This document shows positions 10,673 through 21,810 of a stretch of DNA of 64,000 nt, in pieces. The notes beneath the pieces are model-generated. The model did no database searches. It saw only the letters and a program-made list of their open reading frames with translations, and was not told where the DNA came from. This DNA comes from Hofstenia miamia (taxonomy: Eukaryota > Xenacoelomorpha > Acoela > Hofsteniidae). Numbering within the stretch: position 1 is the stretch's first letter; each line of letters begins with the position of its first letter. The stretch spans positions 906,564 through 970,563 of the forward strand of contig CABFPE010000229.1 in assembly GCA_900660155.1 (NCBI GenBank), written 5' to 3'. A program made the position numbers and the translations under genes.

Positions 10673-12009
10673 CGAATTACCAATATGAGCGCGTCTTTGC
10701 CTTCTCTAATTTTTTTTCGGTGTTGGTTTCGTCTTTTTTATTATCAATTATAACTGGGCTGTTGAGATGTTTGCTGTTCCTTAGAATGCGCTTCGAATAC
10801 AGCTTCAGATGATCTCTCGTTTTGCCATAGTTCTTCTGATATCTGTGTGTTTAATTTATGGAGCAGATCATAAAGCGTTAATAATTTTTCTCTTAAGACG
10901 GTAAATGGTTTAGCAGTTTAGTATGAATGAATCGATTTCAATCACTACCTATGAAATTCTCACTTAAGAGCGAACAAAGAAGAGAGCACTGGTCTATACG
11001 ATTAATCGCGGCAAAATCATTACGCTCATAGTGAATCAGTACTTCATCAGTTTCCATTAGTTTGATAGTTTCCAAAATATTAAGCAATAAAAAATTCAAT
11101 ATTAAGTGATAAAGTTCGTTATTAATATTAAATACATTGTTATTGCTTATTAAGTTTGCGCAATGTCACTTTTTAGAAGCAAACATTATGTTGAATACCC
11201 TGAATCACCTGCACAATTTCTTTCAAAATGCCTAGTTATAACAGTAAACTATAAAAATTTTCATTCACTTTGTGATGCGGGGGTGGTTAAAAGCCAGACG
11301 TTACAATGAAATTCCCCGGGATAACACATGGTAAGCGAGTTTAGAGAAACTGTGTCATTTATTAAATATAATGATGATATAGGGAAAGAACTATGAGGTA
11401 AATAGGAAAATTCACGTTGCTTAAGGACTATCCTTCATCTTGATTGTGATTTAATCCCATGTAACTACAAATGCTCTTACTGATTAGATGTAATTTCTTC
11501 TAATTTTCTTCTATTCTTGACCGAACATTATTCCATCAGATAAAATCACCTTGTCTTTTTTGTTGCCAATTCCATGTTATCCACTATATGAATAACCAGG
11601 AGCCATTGCATTTTGAAAAATTTTGGTTATAGAGTAAACATTTGTTTCTTAAAAACAATTTATTTGTTGGTTGGACTTATCGCTAGTTTTTGCCATTCAT
11701 CTATTAGTTAAGTTAGTTTCAGTGGTTAAGGTGGTGGTAAATTCAGAGATATTACGGCTGGTATCCAATTTTAAACCATTTTTGTCATTCCAACATAACC
11801 ATAATGAGCAATTCTTAATGTATTGTTTCTTTATTGATTTGACACAAACAAACTATTGTTAAAAAAATCACAGATTTGTCTTGCGAAGTTTTCAAAACTG
11901 TTAACCAGTCTTTAACAAATATTTTGCTTGTATTCGTTTGTATAATTTTTCATGAAATGCAGCACAAAATTAACTGTCAATTCATAAGTTTCTTCTTGAC
12001 TCGGTTCTA
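10673..12009. other. AT-rich intergenic sequence
   Basis: The first 150 bases contain a lysine-rich minus-strand frame (SKHLNSPVIIDNKKDETN) that may be the frameshifted upstream part of the SGNH-like gene. Beyond that I see nothing supported. Confidence 0.4.
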
Positions 12010-12370
12010 TATCAGTGGTGCCTCGATAAATATTCAGGTAAAATGTAATTTACCAGCAATATACTCCACATGAAAATGATGTCGTCGTAATTGTAACAGG
12101 AATTTAGAAATTCCGACCGGAATTTCGCCAAGTGTTTTCTGAAAATACACACAAGATGTTTGCGGTCAGAACAAACTGTAAAATTCCTACCTATCAAAAA
12201 AAGTCTTGTACAGCCATATAAAATCGCTAAAATTTTCACTTCTATAGGTGATTTTTTTCTCGTGAACTACCAATGTTCGACTTGCATTTGAAACAATAAC
12301 TTTTTCGCCTTTTGAATTTCGTTGAATCAAATCTGCACATATTTAATTAATCCGGCACTCGAATATTTGG
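12010..12370 (-). mobile_element. Ty3/Gypsy LTR-retrotransposon fossil, RNase H region only
   Basis: Minus-strand reading recalls the RNase H domain that follows the reverse transcriptase of Ty3/Gypsy pol, including a C-terminal YLSRH motif. Only this part is present, and neither LTRs nor gag or integrase were seen. The copy is broken in a few places and looks old. It is a fossil with no coding potential. Confidence 0.6.
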
Positions 12371-13601
12371 CATCACAATAATTCCATGGGTAAGATACAA
12401 AACATTGTGGAAAACCAATTTTGCCAAATGTTGTATATGTATTGTGAGAAGTTATATAAAATACAACACAACTCTTTTATCAATAATTACAACAATACCT
12501 GAACATTCAATTTACAAAATATTTAATGAACATTCAATTAATATTACAAACCATGTACAACTATACATGTATTCAAGGCTACATTAGAGGTAGTCTTGAT
12601 GTATTCTACAAATATACATCTTTAAGCATGGGTGAGAGCAAAAAGGTTTATACATTTGTTTTCGCATAGAATGCAAGCTGATTCATGTGAACCTGGACAG
12701 GAGCAGAAGGAAGATTTGAATTGAATCACTTAACAAGTCTGTATGTAGGCAATTTAACACTAGTGCAGCAAAAATATCGATCTTTCTCACTTTTCATTTG
12801 TTTGCAATGTTTGCAGCTACTAAACTACGTACCTCCACTTTGTCAAAGCATTCTAATTTATTGGCTTCTTTTCATTTTTTTCAAATGAGTGATTATGGCT
12901 GAAGAAACATCGGCCTCCAAATTTGTTATCCCTCTATAGTTGAAAGTTTACACATTTTGTAGTATTTGTTCCTATCAAAGAGTGGATCTAGAACAAAATC
13001 ATAACGGCATCCTTATCCCTAAGCCTAAAAATAGGTAGGAGTGAATGTTGAGCTATGGAATAACAGACGGCATTAAAATAATACATTTAATTAGCCGCGA
13101 TGGCTTAGGGCATTCTTCTGGCCACATTAACTTTATTGAGTGAATATGAAGTTACGTATTTAGTTAAATGCTCTGATGGTGATATTTGTACTGTGGATGG
13201 AACCTAAGGAGTAGTGATAATTCAAAAATTATTTTAAATAATATATTTACAGTAGTTCGCTATTAATTCCTTTTAGCTCTTTCAGGAAATTCCACACTGA
13301 AATAAAAGGCGGCTTCTTGGGTCCTTCTCTCCAACATTTTATCTTCGAGCATGTAGCTTTGGTAATAAGGCAGCTAATAAGCAATTATTTTTGTTAATGA
13401 AGTTGAAGATTCTTGTTTACTATAAAAGAGCACTTGCAACGTTGTATTGGAGTATAATTGGGCTCACATTTGCGTTTTCCAGTATAGCCTGACGTGATTC
13501 AAAGCTTACCTTTCAAGCAAAATCTAATAAAATCATCGACTTCCGATCAGCTCTTCACGAATGTAGCAGGGATCTCTCAATTTCTTCGGCTGATGAAAAC
13601 A
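12371..13601. other. AT-rich intergenic sequence
   Basis: No gene is seen. A short minus-strand Cys-containing stretch at about 12835-12720 (CKHCKQMKSEKDRYFCC) faintly recalls the Cys-rich tail of piggyBac transposases but is too short to claim. Confidence 0.35.
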
Positions 13602-13870
13602 CTATTTTTGGAATTGAAGTTTAACTTGCGCTTTTAACCAACCGTCCAAAAGAAATTCCGGAGAACAAGGAGATCGGTATACCATAGAAATGTTTCTGCG
13701 TGCACTGAGCTCTGCTAGTTGTTGTGAAGAATGAGAGAGAGAGAGAGCATTGTCATGGTGAAAGCTGAGTTCACTCAGCTTAACAGCGCCACCTATCATT
13801 TACACCAGTGTTCTCCTTGAGTGGAGGAAGTATGTGTAGATCGTTGCCTCCAGGTCAAGTTCGTTGAAAT
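13602..13870 (-). pseudogene. Tc1/mariner transposase relic around the HHDNA motif
   Basis: The minus-strand frame contains LSFHHDNALSLSHSSQQLAEL and then VYRSPCSPEFLL. This matches the mariner block HHDNA..HTS....L.EL....I....YSPDL, which carries the second catalytic Asp region. The expected PYSPDLAP is degraded to PCSPEFLL, and the upstream codons contain stops. A (GA)n run interrupts the motif at 13735-13747. No inverted ends were found, so it is only a fragment. Confidence 0.45.
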
Positions 13871-16800
13871 ACACTGAGCTGATTGAGGTTGAACACGCTA
13901 CTGCTTTTGTATGTGAGGACTGAAGACATTGCAAACTTTAGTTGTCAAGATAATAATTTTCAAAAAAAACTTTTAAATGTTTAAACAATGTTTTTTTGCT
14001 CTTAGGCACACATACCTTACGGTTTTTAAACTCCTGAAAACACATAGTAGCAAACATTGAATAATGATGAACTAATCAATATTCATTTTTCGTTTCAACC
14101 ACGTAAACAAAACGCAAGTTTTGCTATTTTTTCTATAAAAATCGGTTGTGAATGTACAAATGGATAAAATGCAAAAATTATTTTCCAAACTTTCAATAAA
14201 GTCCAATATACATTTGAAAAAAACATTGAAAATATTACAAAAACTGTTTTTAAACAATGTTTAAAACATGGTCCTGTTCGAAACATTCCAATCAAAATTT
14301 TTACTACAGTAAAACAAGCAATAAGTATAAAAATGCATCATAGAAAATTTAGTTGCACTCACACAAATCACTCATTAAATACCTCTAACTTCCTAAAAAA
14401 TGTATGGTGATCATGCAAGAGTTTGCAAGTCGTATTTTATGAAAAATTCAAGGGCTCCCTTATTCAATATAAAGAGTAAAAAATGGCTTAATTCAATTAC
14501 ATAGTTCAAAATATATTAATTGACGCTAGGGATCTTCATTGAACATAATTCGGAAACATATGTTCATAGACACCTTTTTATCATTCACAGAATAAAAAGA
14601 GCAAACAAAACTCTTTTAATGTAAGAAGACAACAATGCATTAGCATTAATAGGATGAATGCTCAGTTTAAGATAGTGATTCTACATTTCATAATTAATAT
14701 AATTATTTTTCAAATGTGTACTTTGTGCAATGTTTCAATTAATGAATACATATAGCAATCATATAAAATATAAAAGTAATTTAGAAATAGTACTTTAATT
14801 CGATTTTCAAAGAAGACTTACTCTGCGTGAAGGTATACACTACCTTCGTTTTAAATACAATGTCTAAGTATAATTTCCAGCGTTCGTTTCGTTCCAAATC
14901 TGTACCCCTACCCCTTGTTGTGGAAGTCTACACATGCAATAGATTTTAGTATTTACTCCTAGCAGACATCGGATTTTCTAGGTTAATTTACCGTACTTAT
15001 AAAAGATTTTTAAATAGAATTCCTAATGCTTGTCTTCAGCGAAGTCTTGTGGCGTCTGAATGCAAACAAAAGAATATTTTATTTCAGTTATCAAGTGTCG
15101 TATTTGCTTTGATTGAGCTATCCGGAAAAATATATCCTTCGCGTTTTTCGGGTCACATTTCCCTTCTTGATTGGATCCTTAGCTATTTGTGTTGGGGTAA
15201 TTGTTGCAATGAAGAGGTATCACGATAGCATTCAGCTAAGTGATTAAAGAAGGTGGCATGCCATGTTGAAAAACAACCATATGTCAGGTAGTTTCTTTGA
15301 CTAACTACAGTGATTTGATTCATAGCTGTAAAAAGCAAAAGAACTTCTAGATTTAGTTAACGATATTACTTTCCCTACAAACTTCAAATGGCAATGTCAA
15401 TATCTTGAAGACAACTATGAAATTAAAAAAAAGTTATAGTAAATATCTTTGTTCTTCAGATATATGTCAAAAGATATAAGACGATTACTATGCATTTTGA
15501 TAGGGAAGTTGAGAAAAAATAATTGCAAAAAGAAGAATGCTACAAACTATAAAAAGTATGTTGTAAAACTTTTATTGCATGATTAAAGCGGAAGTTGATC
15601 AAATTATACAGAAAGCAACTAATCATTGGAAAATTTCTAGAGCTTTAATACAATATTTTTGAAAATTACACCCTAATATAAATCTTCGATCTGTAAGCCA
15701 TCGTTAAATAGATTAACTAAGAGATAAAATTGACTGTTCATGACTGTTAATAACTGCATTGTGCTTGTTCATTGTGTCATAAAGATAATGAGAATCTAAA
15801 CAATCTATTAATTGTGCTCAACCACAGACCACCATTAAGCCAGGAAATTTTAACGTGAAATCAATCTTACAAACACGAGAATCTGAAAACACTTTACAAT
15901 GTCATATTGAATTATGTGTTTTAGGAGAAAATCAACCATAGTAGACTACTTCCTAGAGCCAAAATATAATTTTTTCCTTTGTAAATTGATTAGGCACATC
16001 CATTTGAAAGTAATTTAGACATCCTGTAACATCCATTTTAGACATATAGCTGAATTATTACGTGTTATACTCTTAATAGTTTTGTTCAAGAACAGCTAGA
16101 TTATAACTACAAAAAAGTAGTATTCTAAATTCACAGTAATTTTTGGGAGGCTGACTACAAATTTATATAAATTATACAATTTTTATATAAAATGACACCT
16201 CTTCCTAGGATTTAGAAATTATCTACGGACGGCGTTTGTTTGAGGCATAGATATTTTGATGGTGGGCAGTTCATAAACTCTCAATACACATCTAGTTGTC
16301 TTTGCCTCTGTTTTCTTATTTTTCAGCGCAATTTTTAAAAATTAATTTCTGGATCCCGAAATAGGTATTGGGCTAACAGATCCCATTAAATTGAATAAAT
16401 GATCCGCGCTCCCGGGTGGTAGCAAGAGTCAATTTTATGCACTTGCAACAGTAGCAAATATCCATCATTCATATAATGATTTTTTTTACAAGCCATAATT
16501 TACTACCCGATCGACATTATCTAAACAACCGTGTCGTTCTTGGCGGAGGTATTTGCTCTTGTATTTAAGTTGGTTTATGCACATTTACGCACAACTGTTA
16601 GACGGAAACAATTTCTGCCATACATGATTAAGTACCTAAACAACTAACTACTTCACATCATCGCGTTATTTCCTCAGTGTTTTCCTTCTATCCTTTGTAA
16701 ATTATGTGTGCATGCATACCATCGTTGTTGAACTTTATATACATTTTAATTTAATAAATATTTATTTATTAAAAATCAAACCAAGATAAAATTCACTTAT

Positions 16801-17542
16801 ATTTATAGATAAAAACAGAAATTAATCTTTCAGATTTTAATGATCTACGCTACTTGAGAAATTTCAGTACATTTAGGAAAGTCAAATATGTTCTCAATAT
16901 TTTATGAAGTAAAATCTTTAGTCGTTTTGAAGCTGAGACCTCATCAGTTTCATTTAATTTAGACAGATGTTGAAGAACTGAAGGATTACATTTCAAAGAA
17001 ATTACTCATAATTAAACTTTTCGAAATTCGTGTTCGACAGAACAACAGACTATCCAATGCAACATGCAAATGTTGTGCAATTGGGATTGACTTACCCTAG
17101 TATAACGTGTTTGATCTAAATTGAAAAATATAAATATTTTAAGGACAAATTGAAAACATTTTACTATGAAAGTAACCAATCCCAGGTTATGCTAATGATT
17201 AATTATACATGTTTATTCCAATATAACATTAGTTCTACTTAACCAAAAAAAACTTAGCCGGGCAATCGTTTTTTGGGCAATTGCATGATCAATATACTTC
17301 AGTGCATATAATTGATAAATTCTATTTTATAATTGATGATCTGAATTTTAATAATGATGTTCTCTAGTTTACAAGTGGAAATAGCGTATTTTGCAGTTTT
17401 GCGGAGAAAGCAATTAGCGCTGCAAAGACTTTTATTAAGAAGTAATAAATGATGCAAGTATATCTAGGCTTGAAATTTTTTCATTTTTCTAATTTTGAGT
17501 GTTTCTCTGCCCAACGAAAATATTATATTGAATAACTTTATT
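13871..17542. other. long AT-rich gene-free stretch
   Basis: In this 3.7 kb stretch I see no coding frame with family resemblance, no convincing inverted ends and no RNA gene. The overlapping minus-strand frames at 14072-14295 are poly-A/T artefacts. Confidence 0.45.
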
Positions 17543-17908
17543 TTATTTTTGAAGCATAGAAACATAAATTATAATTTTTAAGTACAAAAAGCTTAGAAAT
17601 AGAAAAATAAAAGCATTATGAGAGTGAAAGCTTTGAGTTGCGTAAATGTTTGGGAACATTCTATTAAAAGATTTAGTTCTTTTTTTGGGAGATAATAGTC
17701 GTAGTAGATTGCCTTGCTCTTCAATTGTGTGACATGTATCAGATGTCATTTGTAAAAGTAATCCATCATCATCACATTTAGCAACTAAATTTCTCGCACA
17801 TAATCTATTTGTAAGTTTCCTATTTTCATCTTTTTCAACAATCTGTCTATACATTGGATTCTTTATAATTGAGATTATCGCATATAGTGACACGATATCG
17901 AAGCCCAC
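17543..17908 (-). CDS. unidentified open frame, about 120 codons
   Basis: The frame opens with GTG after an in-frame stop; a possible AG acceptor just upstream would make it an internal or last exon. The first 85 residues look protein-like, with charged KDENRKLTNRLCARNLVAK and CDDDGLLLQMTSDTCHTIEE. The last 35 residues are a hydrophobic run (FIFLFLSFLYLKIIIYV) that could be a C-terminal membrane anchor or just AT-rich read-through. It lies 450 bp downstream of, and on the same strand as, the secreted-type frame at 18840-18355. I recognise no family, and it may be chance. Confidence 0.25.
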   Translation of the reverse strand: MGFDIVSLYAIISIIKNPMYRQIVEKDENRKLTNRLCARNLVAKCDDDGLLLQMTSDTCHTIEEQGNLLRLLSPKKRTKSFNRMFPNIYATQSFHSHNAFIFLFLSFLYLKIIIYVSMLQK

Positions 17909-18354
17909 TCAAAATCCATTATGTAAATAGTAGGTTTAAAACGTCCTTTTCTAGATTGTTGTGGTTAAATTGACTAATTAAGTCATCGACTTGAACATAT
18001 ACTAGAAAGTGACATTTTTTTAAAACTTGAATTTACCATAAAAATCTACCCAACATTTTTTTACGTTTGCCTAGCGATTATTGACATAGCGTGAAAAGCT
18101 TCAAATTACGCTTGATCAACGACTTGTATTATATTTGTGGTTTGGAAACTAACCTCCAAATTCCTTAAAGCATTCAAAGACAGAAAATTGTTAATAAATT
18201 GGTTTTATTTGTTAAATTTATTTGATGTAATTTTTCTTTTGGCCATCTAAAATACATATCATATTTTACTATTCAAAACCAACACTGTTAGAAACTAATT
18301 TATTTCAAAATCACATTAATGATTATTATTATTTTTATTATTTATTGTACAATT

Positions 18355-18840
18355 TTAGAGCCAGGCCAAAGGTTGAATGTATATAGTGTGCTCTTTTAAT
18401 CTTTTCTCATCTGCATGTTTTGCTTTGCATTTATCATAAATATTTATGAAATCCACAAAAGCTTCAATACCACTAGGTCTATCAAACTTCTGCTGTTCAG
18501 GTAAAGTTATATTTAAAAAGTTTTTTGTGTAGCTTACAATTTCATCTTTTCTTTCTATAATTTCACAATCTATGATTCTGTTTGTGTGAGTCATGTAGAG
18601 CCGTACCATTGTTTTGTTGTTGAAGCTTGACGTAAGGGTTTTCAACGCACTTATAAATTTTTGGTAATGAATGTACATTGTGAATTTGCTTGCTGAGATT
18701 TGTGGAGAGTGATATACTATCATTACCTCTTTTCTTTGTAAATCAGCAGCAATAATATTCTCTGCTTTTGGATGACAGGTAACCTTGCATAAAGCAATTG
18801 CTATTAGAATTATTGCAGCGTGCGTATTAAGTTTCAACAT
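18355..18840 (-). CDS. putative small secreted protein with von Willebrand A-like fold
   Basis: Using the ATG at 18840 (another lies in frame at 18858), the protein begins MLKLNTHAAIILIAIALCK, a good signal peptide, and runs about 160 residues to TAA. After cleavage, KEVMIVYHSPQISASKFTMY resembles the first strand and MIDAS loop of a VWA domain (DIVFLLDSSGSI...F). It continues with F..AL..L.SSFNNKTMVRLYM and ends around SGIEAFVDFINIYDKC, where VWA domains have T....AL..A. The DxSxS metal site is not conserved (YHSPQIS), so metal binding is unlikely. Two Cys near the middle and end could pair. An AATAAA reading on the minus strand lies just beyond the stop. The coding texture is good and there are no internal stops over 486 bp. 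The VWA assignment is inference from pattern only. Confidence 0.45.
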   Translation of the reverse strand: MLKLNTHAAIILIAIALCKVTCHPKAENIIAADLQRKEVMIVYHSPQISASKFTMYIHYQKFISALKTLTSSFNNKTMVRLYMTHTNRIIDCEIIERKDEIVSYTKNFLNITLPEQQKFDRPSGIEAFVDFINIYDKCKAKHADEKRLKEHTIYIQPLAWL

Positions 18841-18858
18841 TTTTAAAACAATTCCCAC

Positions 18859-19035
18859 AATATTTTTCCAACGCGTATATTTACGTTGCTTTTTCTACTT
18901 ATTTGATTTATCATTATTAAATTCAATCCATTAGTTTCTATTCCTATTTTTTATCTAAATTCAAGGTGAATGCATGGATCTTCCGGCAGAACTAAGAGCA
19001 GCTTTCAGAATAACGCTTTGATTTTGTTAAATATA
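18859..19035. other. short intergenic flank of mariner insertion
   Basis: AT-rich sequence containing the putative 5' flank of the secreted-type gene and ending in the TA target of the mariner at 19036. Confidence 0.4.
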
Positions 19036-19114
19036 TGGTGTATCTAATAAGTTCTCGACTGTTAGTATATCTCTTTCAAAACATAAAAATAATCCACAAA
19101 AAACATTTATTTAC

Positions 19115-21119
19115 AAACAATAATCACCATGGGACTCACAGTACCTAAAAAGTTTTTCAAATTCAGATTGATAGTGTTCAAGTAGCACCTGCTGCATTGC
19201 CTGCAACAAATGCTGAACCATCTCATTCCCACTTGCAAAATGATGATTTCGAAATGCATCTTTAAGAATTTTTGTTAACCCATCGATCACAGAGATTTAG
19301 GTCTGGGCTGTCCCTAGTAACACGAACTTGTCTTTTGGACGCCCTTAAGTCAACATTTATAGCCGTCCAAAAGACGTCAATATCTGTCCTCATAATGGAC
19401 TCAAAAACGACATGATTTGCGAATAAATAAAGTATTATTCATGATTTTCCAAAACCCTTTTAAATGAAGTAAGGTAACTTAATCTGATAATGTTTACAAC
19501 CTATGTTTGTTATTACTGAACTTCTTAATATTTAAACACAATCAAACATCTAGTAGTTTCACTTACAAACTATGCCACTAATATCATTTATAAAGAAGAA
19601 TTTAATAGCTTTACTTTTGACACATCTAATTTCACTCTTGGAAACGTTGAAAATTTTTTATTCCTTGCTATTTTTCTTAAAAATATTAACGTTTCTAAAC
19701 AAAGTTTAACCATTTTTTTATAATGTCACATAATATTGAATAGAAAATTTATGATTGAATGAATTATTTCATTTTTTAAGATAAACATGCATTAATTTTA
19801 AACATAAATATTTTACACAGGTTGGAATGATTTATGCAAATATATATTTTGAGTTCAACAATACCTTAAAACGAAAATATTAATAAAAAGTGAATAGACG
19901 CATACTAGAGAAATTAATGAAAAAGCAAATATATAAAAAATTTTGCACCTTTACAAAAGTGATATGTAAGTGTCAAAATTTCTATTATAAAAGACTTCTA
20001 TATAACTGATAATAATGATTGTGAGCAAAATGAGTAGGAAGTGTTATTGTAAGTAAATTTCAAAAGCATGTTTACAAAAATCACATGTTGCGAAAGATAT
20101 CACAATTAAATAACTTTTACAAAACGTTTGTGGCAAATCATGAATAACATTTTATTTATTAGCAAATCACGTCGTTTTTGTGTCCAGTATGAGGACGGAT
20201 ATTGACGTCTTTAGGATGGCTATAATGTTAACATAAGGACGTCCAAAAAACAACTTCGTGTTACTAGGGGTATGATGCTTGCCTTGCAATTATTGTTTTA
20301 CGACGTTCGATACAATTGGCACTAGACCCAGCTATATGGCATCGAGCATTGTCATGCTGCCACTATAAAGAAGACAATTTTATTGGTTGACTTGCGCCAA
20401 AGCTCACCAGTCCTTGGCACAAACTCAATATAGTGCTCAGAGTTCACCGTAACTCCTGGATTAACTCCACCAATAGAAAGCTTTTTATTAGGTGTAAATA
20501 CCACAAAGAGCAATACTTTACGGTTGGTGAGCTGTGGTTTGACAATGGTAAGCTTACGTTGCCCTGAAGAAAGCCATACCATTTTCTGAGCTTTGGTGTT
20601 TGGCATTTGGTAGAGCGCCCAGGTCTTGTCCTCTGTACACCAAAATTTGCACCAATCTTCAAATGAATTGTTACGATAGCGCTTCAACATTTCTTGTGCA
20701 CATTAAATACGAGCTTGTTTGTTTGCTCGTGTCAAATCGTGAGGAACCCAACGGGAGCAGACCTTACGAATACCAAGAAAAGTAGTCAAGATGTTTCTTA
20801 TGCTGTTTTTGTTACAGTCTAATCCAGGGAAAGCATTCTCAGGCTCAGCTGTAGCCGATGAAATAGGGCGTCCACATCGCTGATCATAATCCATCGAAAC
20901 TCTTCCTTGGCTGAATCGTTTCCACCATTCAAACACTGTTGTACGTGAAGCCGGATTATCCACACCTGATTCAAGGAGTTGTTGGTATATTGTTGTAGCT
21001 GAGAGACCTTGTTTGAATTCGATGAAAATGTAACTGTGAATATTTTTTAGATAGCATTTTATGATGCTGCACCAATATGTGTATTGAAAAATGAAATGCT
21101 CACAAAATGAAATATGCAC
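19115..21119 (-). pseudogene. mariner transposase, split by nested insertion
   Basis: The N-terminal helix-turn-helix half (21119-20703) has the mariner linker pattern FEWWKRFSQGRVSMDYDQRC followed by GRPISSAT. The catalytic part (20690-20352) includes KMVWLSSGQRKLTIVKP and a segment ending VPRTGELWRKSTNK. After the nested element, the C-terminal part (about 19310-19115) reads NEMVQHLLQAMQQVLLEH and ends FRYCESHGDYCL-stop. There is at least one frame break between the first two parts and others near the catalytic core. Confidence 0.8.
19312..20269. mobile_element. non-autonomous element with about 125-bp inverted repeats, nested in mariner
   Basis: The left end CCCTAGTAACACGAACTTGT and the minus-strand reading of the right end CCCTAGTAACACGAAGTTGT are nearly identical. 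The match continues for about 125 bases through GACGTCAATATC.GTCCTCAT and CATGATTT. The interior of about 700 bp is very AT-rich and non-coding. It interrupts the mariner transposase just upstream of the SPDL region, so it inserted later than the mariner. The superfamily is uncertain because the short target duplication could not be resolved. Confidence 0.82.
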
Positions 21120-21249
21120 AATATTAGATATTGCTATTTGTTGTGATTACTGCTCAATAATATACTAACTTACAACATGGTTTAAATAACCTTTTAACTA
21201 AATATTATAAAAGTTACAGTATCAGTCCGAGAACTTATTTGTCACACCA

Positions 21250-21810
21250 TATATATTTTTTGAAATTGATTTCTATTGGTTTCCATTGTTGTTACTTTTT
21301 ATGTTGCTCAAGTTCTTCGCTTGCTTTCCAAACTTAATCTTTTTTACTTGGCTACTTCTAATACTAAGTTTCTTAGTTCTCATAATCTCAAAAAATTAAT
21401 CGAATAGCTTTCTACCGCATCCTTAAACTCCCGATTCTAGTCGTATAAATTATTTAATCAAGTAGACATCGCACAGTCCATTTGTTCTTGTAGTTACAGT
21501 TTACGCTTCTGCTCATTTTCCGCTTTGCAAATTCATATGAACTAATTACTTTTTTACTACTTTTGAATAGTCTAAACGTTATTTTCAAATATTGTCATGA
21601 ATTTGTGTTTTAGTATGAAATGCCTTAAACCGTTAGTCAGGTTAGATTTTACCATTTTTATGTGATTAGATTTGAATTTCTTAAAATCCAAAAACACCAT
21701 AGTATATGAGTGATTCATTTACGCCCGGAGGTCGCAAACAATTGTATGTGTGTCTTTGCTAGATCAATCTACAGAAAAATCAATAGTTGAGATTAGTTGT
21801 TAGACCTTAA
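21250..21810. other. AT-rich spacer between mariner and piggyBac
   Basis: No gene is seen. A TTAA at 21807-21810 is a candidate left boundary of the next element. Confidence 0.4.

Larger units (their letters stand above)
19036..21249 (-). mobile_element. mariner (Mos1-like) transposon, interrupted by a nested element
   Basis: The ends are inverted: left TGGTGTATCTAATAAGTTCTC and, read on the minus strand from 21249, TGGTGTGACAAATAAGTTCTC. Both are flanked by TATA, consistent with TA duplication. The minus strand carries a mariner transposase in pieces (21119-20352 and, beyond the nested insertion, about 19310-19115). Without the nested 958 bp the element would be about 1.26 kb, the normal mariner length. 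Several stops and frame changes show it is inactive. Confidence 0.88.

Noticed and set aside
12720-12835. Short Cys-containing minus-strand peptide resembling a piggyBac tail
   Set aside because: Too short, with stops on both sides and no other piggyBac part nearby.
14072-14295. Two overlapping minus-strand frames of about 60 codons
   Set aside because: Low-complexity Phe/Ile/Lys content from AT-rich DNA; no family resemblance.
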